Source of the DNA: Corynebacterium sp. MSK008
Lineage (GTDB): Bacteria; Actinomycetota; Actinomycetes; Mycobacteriales; Mycobacteriaceae
Length of the DNA stretch: 64,000 nucleotides
NCBI RefSeq assembly: GCF_030232585.1
Contig: NZ_JASPJX010000005.1
Location: 149,760 to 213,759, forward strand
Reading direction: 5' to 3'
Shown here one piece after another: positions 1 through 8,390 of this stretch. Numbering within the stretch: position 1 is the first letter of the stretch; every line of letters begins with the position of its first letter. The notes beneath the pieces were generated by a model, which saw only the letters and a program-made list of their open reading frames with translations, searched no databases and was not told where the DNA came from. Made by a program: the position numbers and the translations under genes.

Positions 1-846
1 GGCCCCGCCAACCAAGCCGAACGCGCCGCGAAAACGCTCACGCACGGCATGTACGCCACCTCGGTCGTCGAGGCGTTCGAGGCCACATTCCCGGAGCTGA
101 AGAAGCTTGGCGACGATTACGTGGCCGAGCCGGACGTCGTCAAGCATTTGCGCCTGCTGCGGGACGACAAAACGCCCGAGGGCGACGTCCGCGCCGACGT
201 CCGCGCCGCCGCGAAGGAGAAGCTGGCGCCGCTGGGCCTGCACACCACCGACGCCGACTTCTACCTGGACATGAAGGAAAGCGCCCAGATCCCGCTGGGG
301 CCGGCCGGCCGCGCGCTGAAGGGCAACGCCGACTGGTTCGTGGGCATCGACGGCGGGGTGCCGAAAGTGCAGCCGCTTGGCGACGATTACGCGTTCGGCC
401 ACACCGGCCAGAACACCGCGCAGTGGCTGCGCCACGTGGAGGGCTGGCAGCGCGACGCGTTCGCCGCGAACATGAAGGCAACCTACTTCGGCCAGGTCCA
501 GGACACGCTGGAAAGCTCGTATTACTACGCGCTCGAGGAGGCCAAGACCTGCCACGACGGCACCAGCCACGTCATCTTCCCCACGCAGGATTTGAAGCTG
601 CCGGAGACGCCGAAGCTGGAAAACGCCGACCTGGGCGACACCGCGCCTGAGCCGGGCCCCGCACCGAAGGACCCGGTGGAGACACCGGACGAAAAGGCAC
701 CGGAGACCTTCGACGCCAAGCTGGCGCAGATCATCGGCATCGTCGCCGCGGTGCTCGCCGCCCTGGGCGCGCTGTTCGCGCTGCTGCAGAACGCGGGCGT
801 CAAGGGCCTGCCCACAATCCCGCAGATCCCGGGGTTGACCAAGTAG
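1..846 (+). CDS. Unknown membrane-anchored protein, 5' end outside the window
   Basis: The frame is open from base 1, so the ATG at 49 is probably internal and the true start lies upstream. The visible 281 residues show no family I recognise. The first two thirds are soluble and charged, with a cluster of aromatic residues (SSYYYALEEA). A Pro/Glu-rich linker follows (about 55 residues before the helix). One hydrophobic helix (IIGIVAAVLAALGALFALL) lies near the C-terminus with a short Pro-rich tail behind it. That layout fits an exported protein held at the membrane by its C-terminus, as in many corynebacterial surface proteins. No catalytic motif was seen. An inverted repeat follows the stop. 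Function unknown. Confidence 0.6.
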   Translation, partial: GPANQAERAAKTLTHGMYATSVVEAFEATFPELKKLGDDYVAEPDVVKHLRLLRDDKTPEGDVRADVRAAAKEKLAPLGLHTTDADFYLDMKESAQIPLGPAGRALKGNADWFVGIDGGVPKVQPLGDDYAFGHTGQNTAQWLRHVEGWQRDAFAANMKATYFGQVQDTLESSYYYALEEAKTCHDGTSHVIFPTQDLKLPETPKLENADLGDTAPEPGPAPKDPVETPDEKAPETFDAKLAQIIGIVAAVLAALGALFALLQNAGVKGLPTIPQIPGLTK

Positions 847-848
847 GT

Positions 849-866
849 CTCCTCCTTGGGGAGGAG
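849..866. terminator. CTCCTCC/GGAGGAG inverted repeat after the first gene
   Basis: Arms CTCCTCC (849-855) and GGAGGAG (860-866) are separated by four bases and start just after the stop codon. There is no T-run, so termination would be weak or of a different type. The same arms recur at 2637-2654. Confidence 0.4.
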
Positions 867-887
867 GTGGGGACGCGGAGCCGTCGA

Positions 888-893
888 TAAGCT
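888..893 (+). promoter_or_regulatory. -10 box of the histidine kinase gene (leaderless)
   Basis: TAAGCT ends 8 nt before the GTG at 902. Transcription would therefore begin at or next to the start codon, which supports the 902 start; no Shine-Dalgarno sequence is present. Confidence 0.45.
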
Positions 894-901
894 AGGCGCC
901 C

Positions 902-2011
902 GTGCATGTGAAAACGGGTGACGCAGTGCTCGCGGTGGCGGCGGCGGTGCTTGCCGCCGTCTACACCGTGAGTGCGATCAGCGACCCGGGCGCCGCCGCC
1001 TGGGCGCAGGCGCTGCTGTCCTGGGGGTTCGTCGCTGCGTTCGCGGTGCTCACCGGCAAGCCGCGGGCGGCGTCGGCCGCGTTAGTGGTGCTCAACACCG
1101 CCTGGGCGCTGGTGTGGCTGGCTGCGCCGGTGAATCTGGGGTATTCGCTGTGGGTGCTGGCAGTGCCGGTGGCGGTGTTCGTCGCCGGCAGGTACGCCGG
1201 CAAACGCTTCGCACTTGGGGTGCTGGCGGCGGCGTGCGGGTGGGCGTTGCTCTCCCCGTTCATGTGGACGTGGGACGAGCAACTCGTGTTGTTCTACCGC
1301 CGTGGCGCAGACGGCGCGCTCACGCTGGCGCTGCATTGGGCAGCGTTCGCAGTGGCGTACCTTCTGGGTGCGAATCTGGCAGGGGAGGAGGCCGCCCGCC
1401 GCAGGGCCGCGGAAGCGAAGGAGCAACGCCTGGCGGCGGCGCGGGTGGACGAGCGCCAGGCCATCGCGCGGGACATCCACGACGTGCTCGGGCACTCGTT
1501 GACCCTGATCAAGGCGCAGGCCAACGCGGGGCTCGCGTCCGGGCGCGAGCGGGAGGCGCTGCAGCGAATCAACGCTGCCGCGGGTGAGTCGCTGGCGGAG
1601 ATCCGCCTGCTCGTGCGCGGCCTGCGCGAAAGCGATCGCGGGTTCGCGCCGGTGGCGGGGATCGCGGAGCTGCCCGCGCTGGTGCAGCGCTTCCGCGACG
1701 CCGGCATGCAGGTCACACTCGACGCCCCGCCTATCGACGTCCCTCCGGTGACCTCCCTTGCCATCCACCGCATCGTGGCTGAAGCGCTGACCAACGCGGC
1801 CCGCCACCAAGTGGACCCGGTCGTCTCTGTAAAAGTGACACCGGGGCAGACTGTTGTGGTGGAGGTGGTCTCCACCGGGCGGGTGTGCCCGCAGCCCGGC
1901 ACCGGCGTCGGCTTGGAAGGCCTGCGCGAGCGCGCCGCGAGCGCCGGCGGCACGCTCGAAGCATGGCAGGCAGGCGAGGCATTCACCGTGCGGGCGGAGT
2001 TGGCGGCATGA
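902..2011 (+). CDS. Sensor histidine kinase (HisKA_3 / NarL-DesK type)
   Basis: This 369-residue protein has about six hydrophobic segments in residues 8-160, too short for a large extracellular sensor, so sensing probably occurs within the membrane, as in DesK- or LiaS-type kinases. The dimerisation/phosphoacceptor motif is ARDIHDVLGHSL with His193 as the likely phosphorylated residue. An HATPase_c domain follows, with the N-box near HRIVAEALTNAARH and the G-box GTGVGLEGL. The GTG start is supported by a -10 box 8 nt upstream. The stop overlaps the response regulator start by 4 bp (ATGA), and an ABC exporter lies just downstream, which suggests sensing of a membrane-active compound. The signal cannot be named. 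Confidence 0.9.
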   Translation: MHVKTGDAVLAVAAAVLAAVYTVSAISDPGAAAWAQALLSWGFVAAFAVLTGKPRAASAALVVLNTAWALVWLAAPVNLGYSLWVLAVPVAVFVAGRYAGKRFALGVLAAACGWALLSPFMWTWDEQLVLFYRRGADGALTLALHWAAFAVAYLLGANLAGEEAARRRAAEAKEQRLAAARVDERQAIARDIHDVLGHSLTLIKAQANAGLASGREREALQRINAAAGESLAEIRLLVRGLRESDRGFAPVAGIAELPALVQRFRDAGMQVTLDAPPIDVPPVTSLAIHRIVAEALTNAARHQVDPVVSVKVTPGQTVVVEVVSTGRVCPQPGTGVGLEGLRERAASAGGTLEAWQAGEAFTVRAELAA

Positions 2012-2646
2012 TCCGGATTTTGCTTGCGGACGACCAACCGTTGCTGCTCAGCGCACTCGAAACCATCCTGGGCGCGCAAGACGACATCACCGTCGCGGCC
2101 ACAGCCGCCGATGGGGCGGAGGCGGTGGAGAAGGCGCGGGCGCACCGCATCGACGTCGCCGTGCTCGACATCCGCATGCCGGTGCTCGATGGCATCGGCG
2201 CCGCCCGCACAATCATGGAGCTGGGCCCGCGGGTGATCATGCTGACCACGTTCGACGACGACGCGCTCATCCACGCAGCCATCGCCGCTGGCGTCCACGG
2301 ATTTTTGCTCAAGGACGCAGAGCCGGACGTGCTCGCGGGAGCGGTGCGCGCGGTAGCCAGCGGCGAATCCGTCCTCGCGCCCGGCGTGACCGGCAGGGTG
2401 ATGGAGTGGGTGCGCGAAGGTCCAGGTAGCCCGGCGTCGGCCACTGCGCTGGAGGGGCTGACCACCCGCGAGCGTGACGTGCTCGCCGAGATCGGCCGCG
2501 GAGCGACCAACGCAGAGATCGCCGCCGCGCTGTACATCGCGGAAACCACAGTGAAAACGCACGTATCCAGCCTGCTAGCCAAACTCGGCGCGCGCGACCG
2601 GGTGGCGCTGGCGCTGATCGCGCAACGCGCCGGCATCTCCTCCTAG
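2008..2646 (+). CDS. LuxR/NarL-family response regulator
   Basis: The protein has 212 residues. The receiver domain (about 1-120) carries the acidic pair D8/D9, the phosphoacceptor Asp54 in LDIRMP, Thr84 in MLTTFDDD and the conserved Lys in FLLKDAEP. A LuxR-type helix-turn-helix occupies about residues 145-210 (LTTRERDVLAEIGRG through KTHVSSLLAKL). The ATG at 2008 overlaps the kinase stop (ATGA); an in-frame upstream start at 1885 would lie inside the kinase gene and is rejected. It is the cognate partner of the kinase and presumably controls the ABC genes downstream. Its stop codon lies inside a CTCCTCC/GGAGGAG hairpin. Confidence 0.93.
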   Translation: MIRILLADDQPLLLSALETILGAQDDITVAATAADGAEAVEKARAHRIDVAVLDIRMPVLDGIGAARTIMELGPRVIMLTTFDDDALIHAAIAAGVHGFLLKDAEPDVLAGAVRAVASGESVLAPGVTGRVMEWVREGPGSPASATALEGLTTRERDVLAEIGRGATNAEIAAALYIAETTVKTHVSSLLAKLGARDRVALALIAQRAGISS

Positions 2647-2654
2647 AGGAGGAG
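2637..2654. terminator. CTCCTCC/GGAGGAG inverted repeat overlapping the regulator stop codon
   Basis: Arms 2637-2643 and 2648-2654 flank TAGA, which contains the TAG stop. The arms and spacer length equal those of the repeat at 849-866, so the two-component pair is bracketed by the same hairpin. There is no T-run. Confidence 0.4.
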
Positions 2655-2710
2655 GGATAGTGGTCCCGCCGGCCGATGTGTAAGGCTTGCTCACCGCGGA
2701 CGATAGGGGC

Positions 2711-3412
2711 ATGACCGATACACAACTCGCCTGCCGCGGTGTCGCAGTTTCGTTCGGCGGGCACCAGGTGCTGCGCGATATTTCACTGACAACCACCCCG
2801 GGCCGCGTCCACGCGTTGTTGGGGCCCAACGGCGCGGGGAAATCGACGCTGATGTCAGTGCTGCTTGGCCTGATCCAACCCGACGCGGGCGAGGTGACAC
2901 TAATGGGCCAGCCGTTCACCCGCGAGGCGCTGCGGCACGTGGGCGCCTCGATCAATGACCCCGCCTTCTACAGCCACCTGAGCGCGCGCAACAATCTGCG
3001 CGTGCACACGACGCTGCTCGGCCTGCCCGACTCGGAGGCTGACCGGGTGCTCCAACTCGTCGGCCTGCAGGGCGCAGGCAAGAAGAAGGCGGGCACCTTC
3101 TCCACCGGAATGAAAGGCAGGTTGGCGCTGGCGCAGGCGCTCATCGGCGAGCCGGAGGTGCTCATTTTGGACGAGCCCCAAAACGGCCTCGACCCCGAGG
3201 GCATCGCCCACCTGCGCGCCTACCTGAAGGACTACGCCCGCGCCGGGCGCACTGTGCTGGTCAGCTCCCATCAGTTGGGCGAGGTACTGCACATGGCGGA
3301 CGACGCCACCGTCATCGCCGGCGGCGACGTCCGCTTCGCCGGAGAACTTGCGGAGCTGGGCCCGAACCTGGAGGAATCCTTCTTCCGCTTGACCGCAGGG
3401 GGCAGGAAATGA
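2711..3412 (+). CDS. ABC transporter ATP-binding protein
   Basis: The chosen start gives 233 residues. Walker A is GPNGAGKST, the signature is the variant STGMKGRLALAQAL rather than LSGGQ, Walker B with catalytic Glu is VLILDEP, and the H-loop is SSHQ. These features match bacitracin/lantibiotic-type exporters (CcmA/DrrA-like, COG1131). The ATG at 2711 is preferred over a TTG at 2687 because homology to ABC ATPases begins at once. The gene ends in a 4-bp overlap (ATGA) with the permease. It lies 64 bp after the response regulator, whose likely target it is. The substrate is unknown; detoxification of an envelope-active compound is an inference from context. Confidence 0.88.
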   Translation: MTDTQLACRGVAVSFGGHQVLRDISLTTTPGRVHALLGPNGAGKSTLMSVLLGLIQPDAGEVTLMGQPFTREALRHVGASINDPAFYSHLSARNNLRVHTTLLGLPDSEADRVLQLVGLQGAGKKKAGTFSTGMKGRLALAQALIGEPEVLILDEPQNGLDPEGIAHLRAYLKDYARAGRTVLVSSHQLGEVLHMADDATVIAGGDVRFAGELAELGPNLEESFFRLTAGGRK

Positions 3413-4824
3413 GTCTGCTTCGCGCCGAATGGATCCGCGCCAAAGGCTCAACGCTGTGGTGGCTCGCAGGAGCGGGGCTGCTTCTTGGCCTGCTGCTGAC
3501 TGCTTTTTCGCTGGTCGGTGATGTTGGCTCCGCGAAGTCCCTGCTGTATCCCCAGGGGCTTTTGGTCACCGGCATGGCCGCTCCCGTTGCGGCGCTGTTT
3601 GCGGGACTGGCTGAAAACCGCGAGCGCGACACCCGCGCCGGGGGCACACTCTGGCGGCCCGTCTCTTACACGGGCACCCGCGCCGCCCGCATCACAGTGG
3701 TGTGGCTGGCCCTGGCCGTGTTCGTCATTTTGGACTTCGTGGTGCCCGTTGCGGCGGCGCTAGTGTTCGGCCTGGACGGCGCTGCGCAAGTCGCGCTCGT
3801 CGGTGCGTTTGTGTGGCTCGGCATGCTGGGCCCCGCGGGCCTGGCAGCCGCGGCCACCCGCCGTGTTGGGCTGTTGCCGACGCTCGTAGCCGCATTCGTG
3901 TTCACCATCGAGCTCGGGTACTTCGTGGAGCGAAGCTGGTGGTGGTGCAACCCCGGTGCCTGGCCCGCGCGCTTGGCGTTGCCCACGATGGGACTGCACT
4001 TCAACCTGTTGCCGCTGGAGGAGACCTCGCCCATGGCTGGTGAGTCGCCGTTTCCTGCGCTCGCGCTCACCTTGCTTCTAGCCACGGCCGGATTCGCCGC
4101 TGCCGTGCTCACCCCGCGCCGCACGCGACCCATTTTTAGGCGCCGCACCACCCACGAAGTCGTTGCGCCCGCGCCTGCTGGGCCGGCCATGCCGAGGCCC
4201 GCGCACACCGGGTTTGTGTCCGCGTGGAAGGGGGTTGCGAGGGCGGGGCGGATGCCGTCGTTAAGCATGGTGCTTGTGCTCACCGCACTGGTGCTGCTGT
4301 TCGCCATACGTTATCCGGCGGACGTGCGCCAGGCGCTGTTCGCGTACGCGATCCTCCCGGTAGGCGCGGGCGTGTTGCCCACGCTTGTGTGGCCGCGGAT
4401 CCGCCCGGCATGGGCGCTGATGCAAGTGGAGCACCCGCGAGTCGGCGTCGCGTTGATGAGCTGGTTTACCAGCATCGTTGCGCTTGTGTGCCTGCTCGCG
4501 GGTGTGGTGGCTGGGAGCGCGCGTTTTGGTGTGCTCGCCGCAATTGCCGGCACCGTCCTCACCCTCGCCGCGCTCGCTGTGACCGTGCGCTTCGGCGTGA
4601 TGTGGACGCTGGCGGCGACAATCCTGGTCACGATTGTCTCTGTCACCATCGGCGGCGACGTGCTGGCGGAGTCCTTCCTGTGGATCGCCGCGGTGCCCGC
4701 CTGGCCCGTCACCGCCACCGGCCCGCGGGTGTGGGTTGCGCTCGCGGTTGGCGCAATCCTGCTAGCCGCGGTGGTGGTTGTGCTGCTCCGGGTACTGCGC
4801 GGGATGCGCCCGGTCCGGCGCTGA
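3409..4824 (+). CDS. ABC transporter permease
   Basis: This 471-residue polytopic protein has about 11-12 hydrophobic segments in two halves, separated by a hydrophilic stretch near residues 240-265 (PRRTRPIFRRR region). It is translationally coupled to the ATPase by ATGA. It has no extracellular MacB-like or BceB-like large domain, so a BceB assignment is not supported; it looks like an ABC-2-type membrane subunit in which two six-helix halves are joined. It ends 7 bp before the convergent lipoprotein gene. Together with the two-component system it forms a likely sensor-plus-exporter resistance unit. Confidence 0.82.
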   Translation: MSLLRAEWIRAKGSTLWWLAGAGLLLGLLLTAFSLVGDVGSAKSLLYPQGLLVTGMAAPVAALFAGLAENRERDTRAGGTLWRPVSYTGTRAARITVVWLALAVFVILDFVVPVAAALVFGLDGAAQVALVGAFVWLGMLGPAGLAAAATRRVGLLPTLVAAFVFTIELGYFVERSWWWCNPGAWPARLALPTMGLHFNLLPLEETSPMAGESPFPALALTLLLATAGFAAAVLTPRRTRPIFRRRTTHEVVAPAPAGPAMPRPAHTGFVSAWKGVARAGRMPSLSMVLVLTALVLLFAIRYPADVRQALFAYAILPVGAGVLPTLVWPRIRPAWALMQVEHPRVGVALMSWFTSIVALVCLLAGVVAGSARFGVLAAIAGTVLTLAALAVTVRFGVMWTLAATILVTIVSVTIGGDVLAESFLWIAAVPAWPVTATGPRVWVALAVGAILLAAVVVVLLRVLRGMRPVRR

Positions 4825-4831
4825 GCCGCGC

Positions 4832-5869
4832 TTAACCCGCGCGGTTGAGCGGGCCTTCCGCGTGGTAGCGCCCGGTGGGGGCGTTGTAGGTGGCGCGCTC
4901 GCGGGAGTCGTTAATGGAGAAGTGCCAGGTGCCGCCGTTGTCGCAGGTGCCTTCCGTGATGTTCTCGCGGAAACCGTCCTGGATCTCCTCACCGGCGGAG
5001 GCGTGCACCGGCTCGAGGAGACCGGCGCAGCCGAGATCCGGGTAGGTCACCGGGATGCGGCCGCCGCGGTCGCGGGTGCCGAACTGCACGCGGTAGGACT
5101 GGTCGTTGAGCTCCGGGATGTCCGAGACCTGCTTCATGGTGCCTTCGCGCGGCACGTTCAGCGGGTCGGGCTGGTCCATCTCTGCCAGTTGCGCGGTGTC
5201 CGTGGTGGGCGTCCAGTGGATCAGGGTCACGTCGTCCAGCGGGTTGCCCACGACGGTCTCCTCCGGGCCGAACGCCTTGACCAGGCGGTTGCCGTGCAGT
5301 TCGAACTGGGTCGCGGTCAGCGTCGTGCCGTCCGTTTCGTATTGCGTCAGTCCCGGCTGCACGCCGGCGGTGAACACGGTGGGGTAGGTGCCGGCGGCGT
5401 CAACCAGGTAGTCGGCGGTGGCCGTGAGGGTGCCGTCGAAAAGCTGCAGCACGCGCACCGGTGCCGGGCCTTCCTTACCGGCGCGCAGGAGCAGCTCGAG
5501 CTCGGTGTCGCCGTCGACATCGATGAGGTCGTAGGTGAACGTGCCGTCGAGGCCGTCCTGGTCGGCGAAGTATTGCGCCGGGTCCGCAAGTGCTGCGGCG
5601 TACGCGTCGCGCTTGTTGGGTACCGCCGACGATGGCGGGGGCGCGGGGAGGTTGTCTTCGTCCGCAACCGGCGCGACAGGGTCGGCAGCGGGATCGTCGG
5701 CGGGCGGGGTCGCAGGCTCAGCAGGGGCGGGGGCATCAGCAGGCGGTGCCGCCTCCGCGGAGGTATCGGCGGCATCAGCGGCGGTCGGGGTGTCTGGAAT
5801 GTTTCCGTCGCACGCGGCCAGAGTCAGCGAGGCGGCGACGATTGTGGCTGTCATCGTTCGTCTCAACAT
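4832..5869 (-). CDS. Secreted lipoprotein of unknown function
   Basis: The protein has 345 residues. It opens with a type II signal peptide: positively charged MLRR, a hydrophobic core and the lipobox LAAC, so Cys19 would be lipidated. A Pro/Ala/Asp-rich linker spans about residues 25-85. The folded part follows, with a LIDVDGDTELELLL segment that resembles FG-GAP/EF-hand-like acidic repeats and two cysteine-containing segments (LGCAGL, EGTCDNGG) near the C-terminus. No family was recognised with confidence. It is convergent with the ABC permease and has its own promoter region before the divergent M20 gene. Confidence 0.75.
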   Translation of the reverse strand: MLRRTMTATIVAASLTLAACDGNIPDTPTAADAADTSAEAAPPADAPAPAEPATPPADDPAADPVAPVADEDNLPAPPPSSAVPNKRDAYAAALADPAQYFADQDGLDGTFTYDLIDVDGDTELELLLRAGKEGPAPVRVLQLFDGTLTATADYLVDAAGTYPTVFTAGVQPGLTQYETDGTTLTATQFELHGNRLVKAFGPEETVVGNPLDDVTLIHWTPTTDTAQLAEMDQPDPLNVPREGTMKQVSDIPELNDQSYRVQFGTRDRGGRIPVTYPDLGCAGLLEPVHASAGEEIQDGFRENITEGTCDNGGTWHFSINDSRERATYNAPTGRYHAEGPLNRAG

Positions 5870-6020
5870 GCCCGGAGCGTAACCCGCGGACCTTGAAGCG
5901 CCCTGAAATACCCGTACAGGTGTCTAATAGTAGCGGGGGAATTGGCTCCGACGTGGTGCGCGGGCTTTTTGTTACCGTCGGCCGAAATGTCCTTTTCGAC
6001 AAGATCACTGCTGAGCACCA

Positions 6021-7385
6021 ATGTCTACTTTCGACCCACCCGCCCGACCGACCGCCCCCTCCAGCGCGTTCTTGGAGCGCATGGATGAAGCCGTCCAGGA
6101 CCGGCTCGCGGAGGCGGAGGCGGACTTTAACCTTGGGACCAGAAGCCCTGAGCACCTGCAGTCCTGGGAGGACGCGGAGGCGCGGGTGGAAAAGGTCCGC
6201 GCGGACCTCGACCACATCGTTCGCGACCTGCACGCCCACCCGGAAGAGGCGTTTGAAGAGCACCACGCGCAAGCGGTGATCGCCGGGGTTCTTGAACGCC
6301 ACGGGTTCCAGGTGGAACGCGGTGCACATGGCGTATCGACGTCAGTGCGGGCCGAATGGTCCAGCGCCGATTACGACTCGACGGTGCATCCCACGGTCGC
6401 CGTGCTGGCCGAGTACGATGCGCTTCCCGGCATCGGCCACGCCTGCGGGCACAACGTCATTGCGGCCGCTGGGGTGGGGGCCTTCCTCGGTGCCGTGGGA
6501 AGCGGCAGCGGCCGGATCGTGTTCCTGGGCACCCCCGCGGAGGAGGGGCACACCGGCAAGGAGTACATGATCCGCGGCGGGATGCTGGACGGCGTCGATT
6601 GCGCGGTGATGGTCCACCCGTTTTCCTACGACCTTGTCTCCCACGTGTGGGTGGGGCGCCGCACCCTGACCGCGACGTTTACCGGCGTGCCCGCGCACGC
6701 CTCGATGCAGCCGTACATGGGGCGAAACGCCCTCGACGCGGCCACGCTCGCCTATCAAGCGTGCGGGTTGCTGCGCCAGCAGATGCCGCCTTCGGACAGG
6801 TTGCATGCAGTGCTTTCCGACGGCGGAGCCCGCGCCTCGATCATCCCCGAGACCGCCACCCTGCAGATGTACGTCCGCTCGCTCTACACCGAGACGCTGA
6901 TGGACTTAAGCCAGCGCGTGGAGGACATCCTCAAAGGCGCGGCCCTGATGACGGGCACGACCGTAGATGCGCAGTGGGACGAACATCCGATGTCGCTGCC
7001 TGTCCGCAACAACGCGACGCTTGCTCGGCGGTGGGGTGCGACGCAAGCGTCACGCGGAAGAGACGTGCTTCCGGCGGGCACCCTGCCGGATTCGCAGGCC
7101 GCGTCGACCGATTTCGGCAACGTGTCCCATCTGGTTCCGGGCATCCATCCGCTGGTGAAGATCGCGCCGGAGGGCACCGCGCTGCACACCACCGATTTCG
7201 CCGCGGCGGCGATCTCGGACCAGGCGTTTGAGGGCGCGTTCGACGCCGCGGTCGGGCTGGCGCAAACCATCGCGGACATCCTCAACGACCCGCAATTGTT
7301 AGCCGACGCGCAGGAAGAGTTCGACGCCGCCGGCGGCGCGATCTCCGTCGAGGAGCTGCTCGCCGGCGCGGCCGAGCAGCCCTAG
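6021..7385 (+). CDS. M20-family metal-dependent amidohydrolase (AbgB/PM20D2-like)
   Basis: The protein has 454 residues. Metal-site motifs are LAEYDALPGIGHACGHN (HACGHN) at about residues 128-144 and PAEEG near 174; the dimerisation-domain feature is GVPAHASMQPYMGRNALDA. These place it in peptidase family M20D, with p-aminobenzoyl-glutamate hydrolase (AbgB), indole-acetyl-amino-acid hydrolase and N-acyl-amino-acid hydrolases. It likely removes an acyl or aroyl group from an amino acid or dipeptide; the substrate is not predictable. The N-terminal 20 residues are Pro-rich and poorly conserved, so a later start is possible. Its stop overlaps the convergent menB stop (TAG within TAGTAG). Confidence 0.85.
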   Translation: MSTFDPPARPTAPSSAFLERMDEAVQDRLAEAEADFNLGTRSPEHLQSWEDAEARVEKVRADLDHIVRDLHAHPEEAFEEHHAQAVIAGVLERHGFQVERGAHGVSTSVRAEWSSADYDSTVHPTVAVLAEYDALPGIGHACGHNVIAAAGVGAFLGAVGSGSGRIVFLGTPAEEGHTGKEYMIRGGMLDGVDCAVMVHPFSYDLVSHVWVGRRTLTATFTGVPAHASMQPYMGRNALDAATLAYQACGLLRQQMPPSDRLHAVLSDGGARASIIPETATLQMYVRSLYTETLMDLSQRVEDILKGAALMTGTTVDAQWDEHPMSLPVRNNATLARRWGATQASRGRDVLPAGTLPDSQAASTDFGNVSHLVPGIHPLVKIAPEGTALHTTDFAAAAISDQAFEGAFDAAVGLAQTIADILNDPQLLADAQEEFDAAGGAISVEELLAGAAEQP

Positions 7386-8314
7386 TAGTAGAAGGGGAAT
7401 TCCTCCCAGTTCGGCGGACGCTTCTCTAAGAACGAGTCGCGGCCCTCGACGGCCTCGTCGGTCATGTACGCCAAGCGGGTAGCCTCGCCGGCGAAGACTT
7501 GCTGGCCCATCAGGCCGTCGTCGACAAGGTTGAACGCGAATTTCAGCATGCGCTGCGCGGTGGGGGACTTGCCGTTGATTTCGCGGGCGACCTGGATCGC
7601 CTCGTCCTCAAGCGAGGCATGCGGGGCGACGATGTTCACCGCGCCCATGCGCTGCATCTCTTCCGCCGTGTAGGTCCGGCCCAAAAAGAAGATTTCGCGG
7701 GCGAACTTCTGGCCCACCATCTTGGCCAGGTACGCCGAGCCGTAGCCGGCGTCGAAGGAGCCCACGTCCGCGTCGGTCTGCTTAAACCGCGCCTCTTCCT
7801 TCGATGCGATGGTCATGTCGCACACCACGTGCAGCGAGTGCCCGCCGCCGGCTGCCCAGCCGTTCACCACGGCGATGACCGCCTTGGGCATCGTGCGGAT
7901 CAACCGCTGCACCTCCAGGATGTGCAGGCGCCCGCCCTCGGCCTTCACGCGCGCTTCGTCGACGGTTTCTGCGGTCTCGCCGCCCGCGTACTGGTAGCCG
8001 GAGCGCCCGCGGATGCGCTGGTCGCCGCCGGAGCAAAACGCCCAGCCGCCGTCCTTTTCCGAAGGCCCGTTGCCGGTCAGAAGCACCACGCCCACCGACG
8101 GGTCGCGCCGGGCGTGGTCGAGCGCCTGGTAGAGCTCGTCCACGGTGTGGGGGCGAAACGCGTTGCGCACCTCGGGGCGGTCGAACGCGATGCGCACGGT
8201 GCCGTCGGCACGCGTGTCGCCCACGTGGCGGTGGTAGGTGATGTCGGTGAAATCGAAGCCCTCGACCTCGCGCCATTGGGAGGGGTCGAAGGGCTGGACG
8301 GTGGAGTACTGCAT
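7382..8314 (-). CDS. menB: 1,4-Dihydroxy-2-naphthoyl-CoA synthase
   Basis: This 310-residue crotonase-fold enzyme closes the second ring of the menaquinone head group from o-succinylbenzoyl-CoA. Diagnostic stretches are AFCSGGDQRIRG (oxyanion hole), VNGWAAGGGHSLHVVCDMTIAS, and DADVGSFDAGYGSAYLAKMVG, which carries the Asp and Tyr region typical of MenB. The C-terminus FPFYY is also typical. The ATG is preceded by TACGAT at 7 nt, consistent with a leaderless transcript. It is divergent from the ATPase/menC side; the palindrome at 8342-8383 lies about 28 bp upstream of its start and could control it as well. Confidence 0.96.
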   Translation of the reverse strand: MQYSTVQPFDPSQWREVEGFDFTDITYHRHVGDTRADGTVRIAFDRPEVRNAFRPHTVDELYQALDHARRDPSVGVVLLTGNGPSEKDGGWAFCSGGDQRIRGRSGYQYAGGETAETVDEARVKAEGGRLHILEVQRLIRTMPKAVIAVVNGWAAGGGHSLHVVCDMTIASKEEARFKQTDADVGSFDAGYGSAYLAKMVGQKFAREIFFLGRTYTAEEMQRMGAVNIVAPHASLEDEAIQVAREINGKSPTAQRMLKFAFNLVDDGLMGQQVFAGEATRLAYMTDEAVEGRDSFLEKRPPNWEEFPFYY

Positions 8315-8341
8315 GGGGGTAATCGTACTTACGCGTCCGCT

Positions 8342-8383
8342 TTATAGCTCTTTATAACTACCCCAACCTATAAAGAGGTATAA
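8342..8383. promoter_or_regulatory. Palindrome copy 1 (operator/promoter, left boundary of the ATPase cassette)
   Basis: Left arm 8342-8356 and right arm 8369-8383 are 15 nt with one mismatch, around the 12-nt centre ACTACCCCAACC. The right arm contains TATAAA (8379-8384), which ends 6 nt before the ATPase ATG, so it doubles as a -10 box. Bases 8342-8385 recur at 9571-9614 with a single difference. Confidence 0.85.
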
Positions 8384-8390
8384 AGAGGCT

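Noticed and set aside
4778..5896. Plus-strand frame opposite the lipoprotein gene
   Set aside because: The minus-strand frame has a signal peptide, lipobox and balanced composition; the plus-strand translation is Arg/Gly/Val-rich and has no motif.
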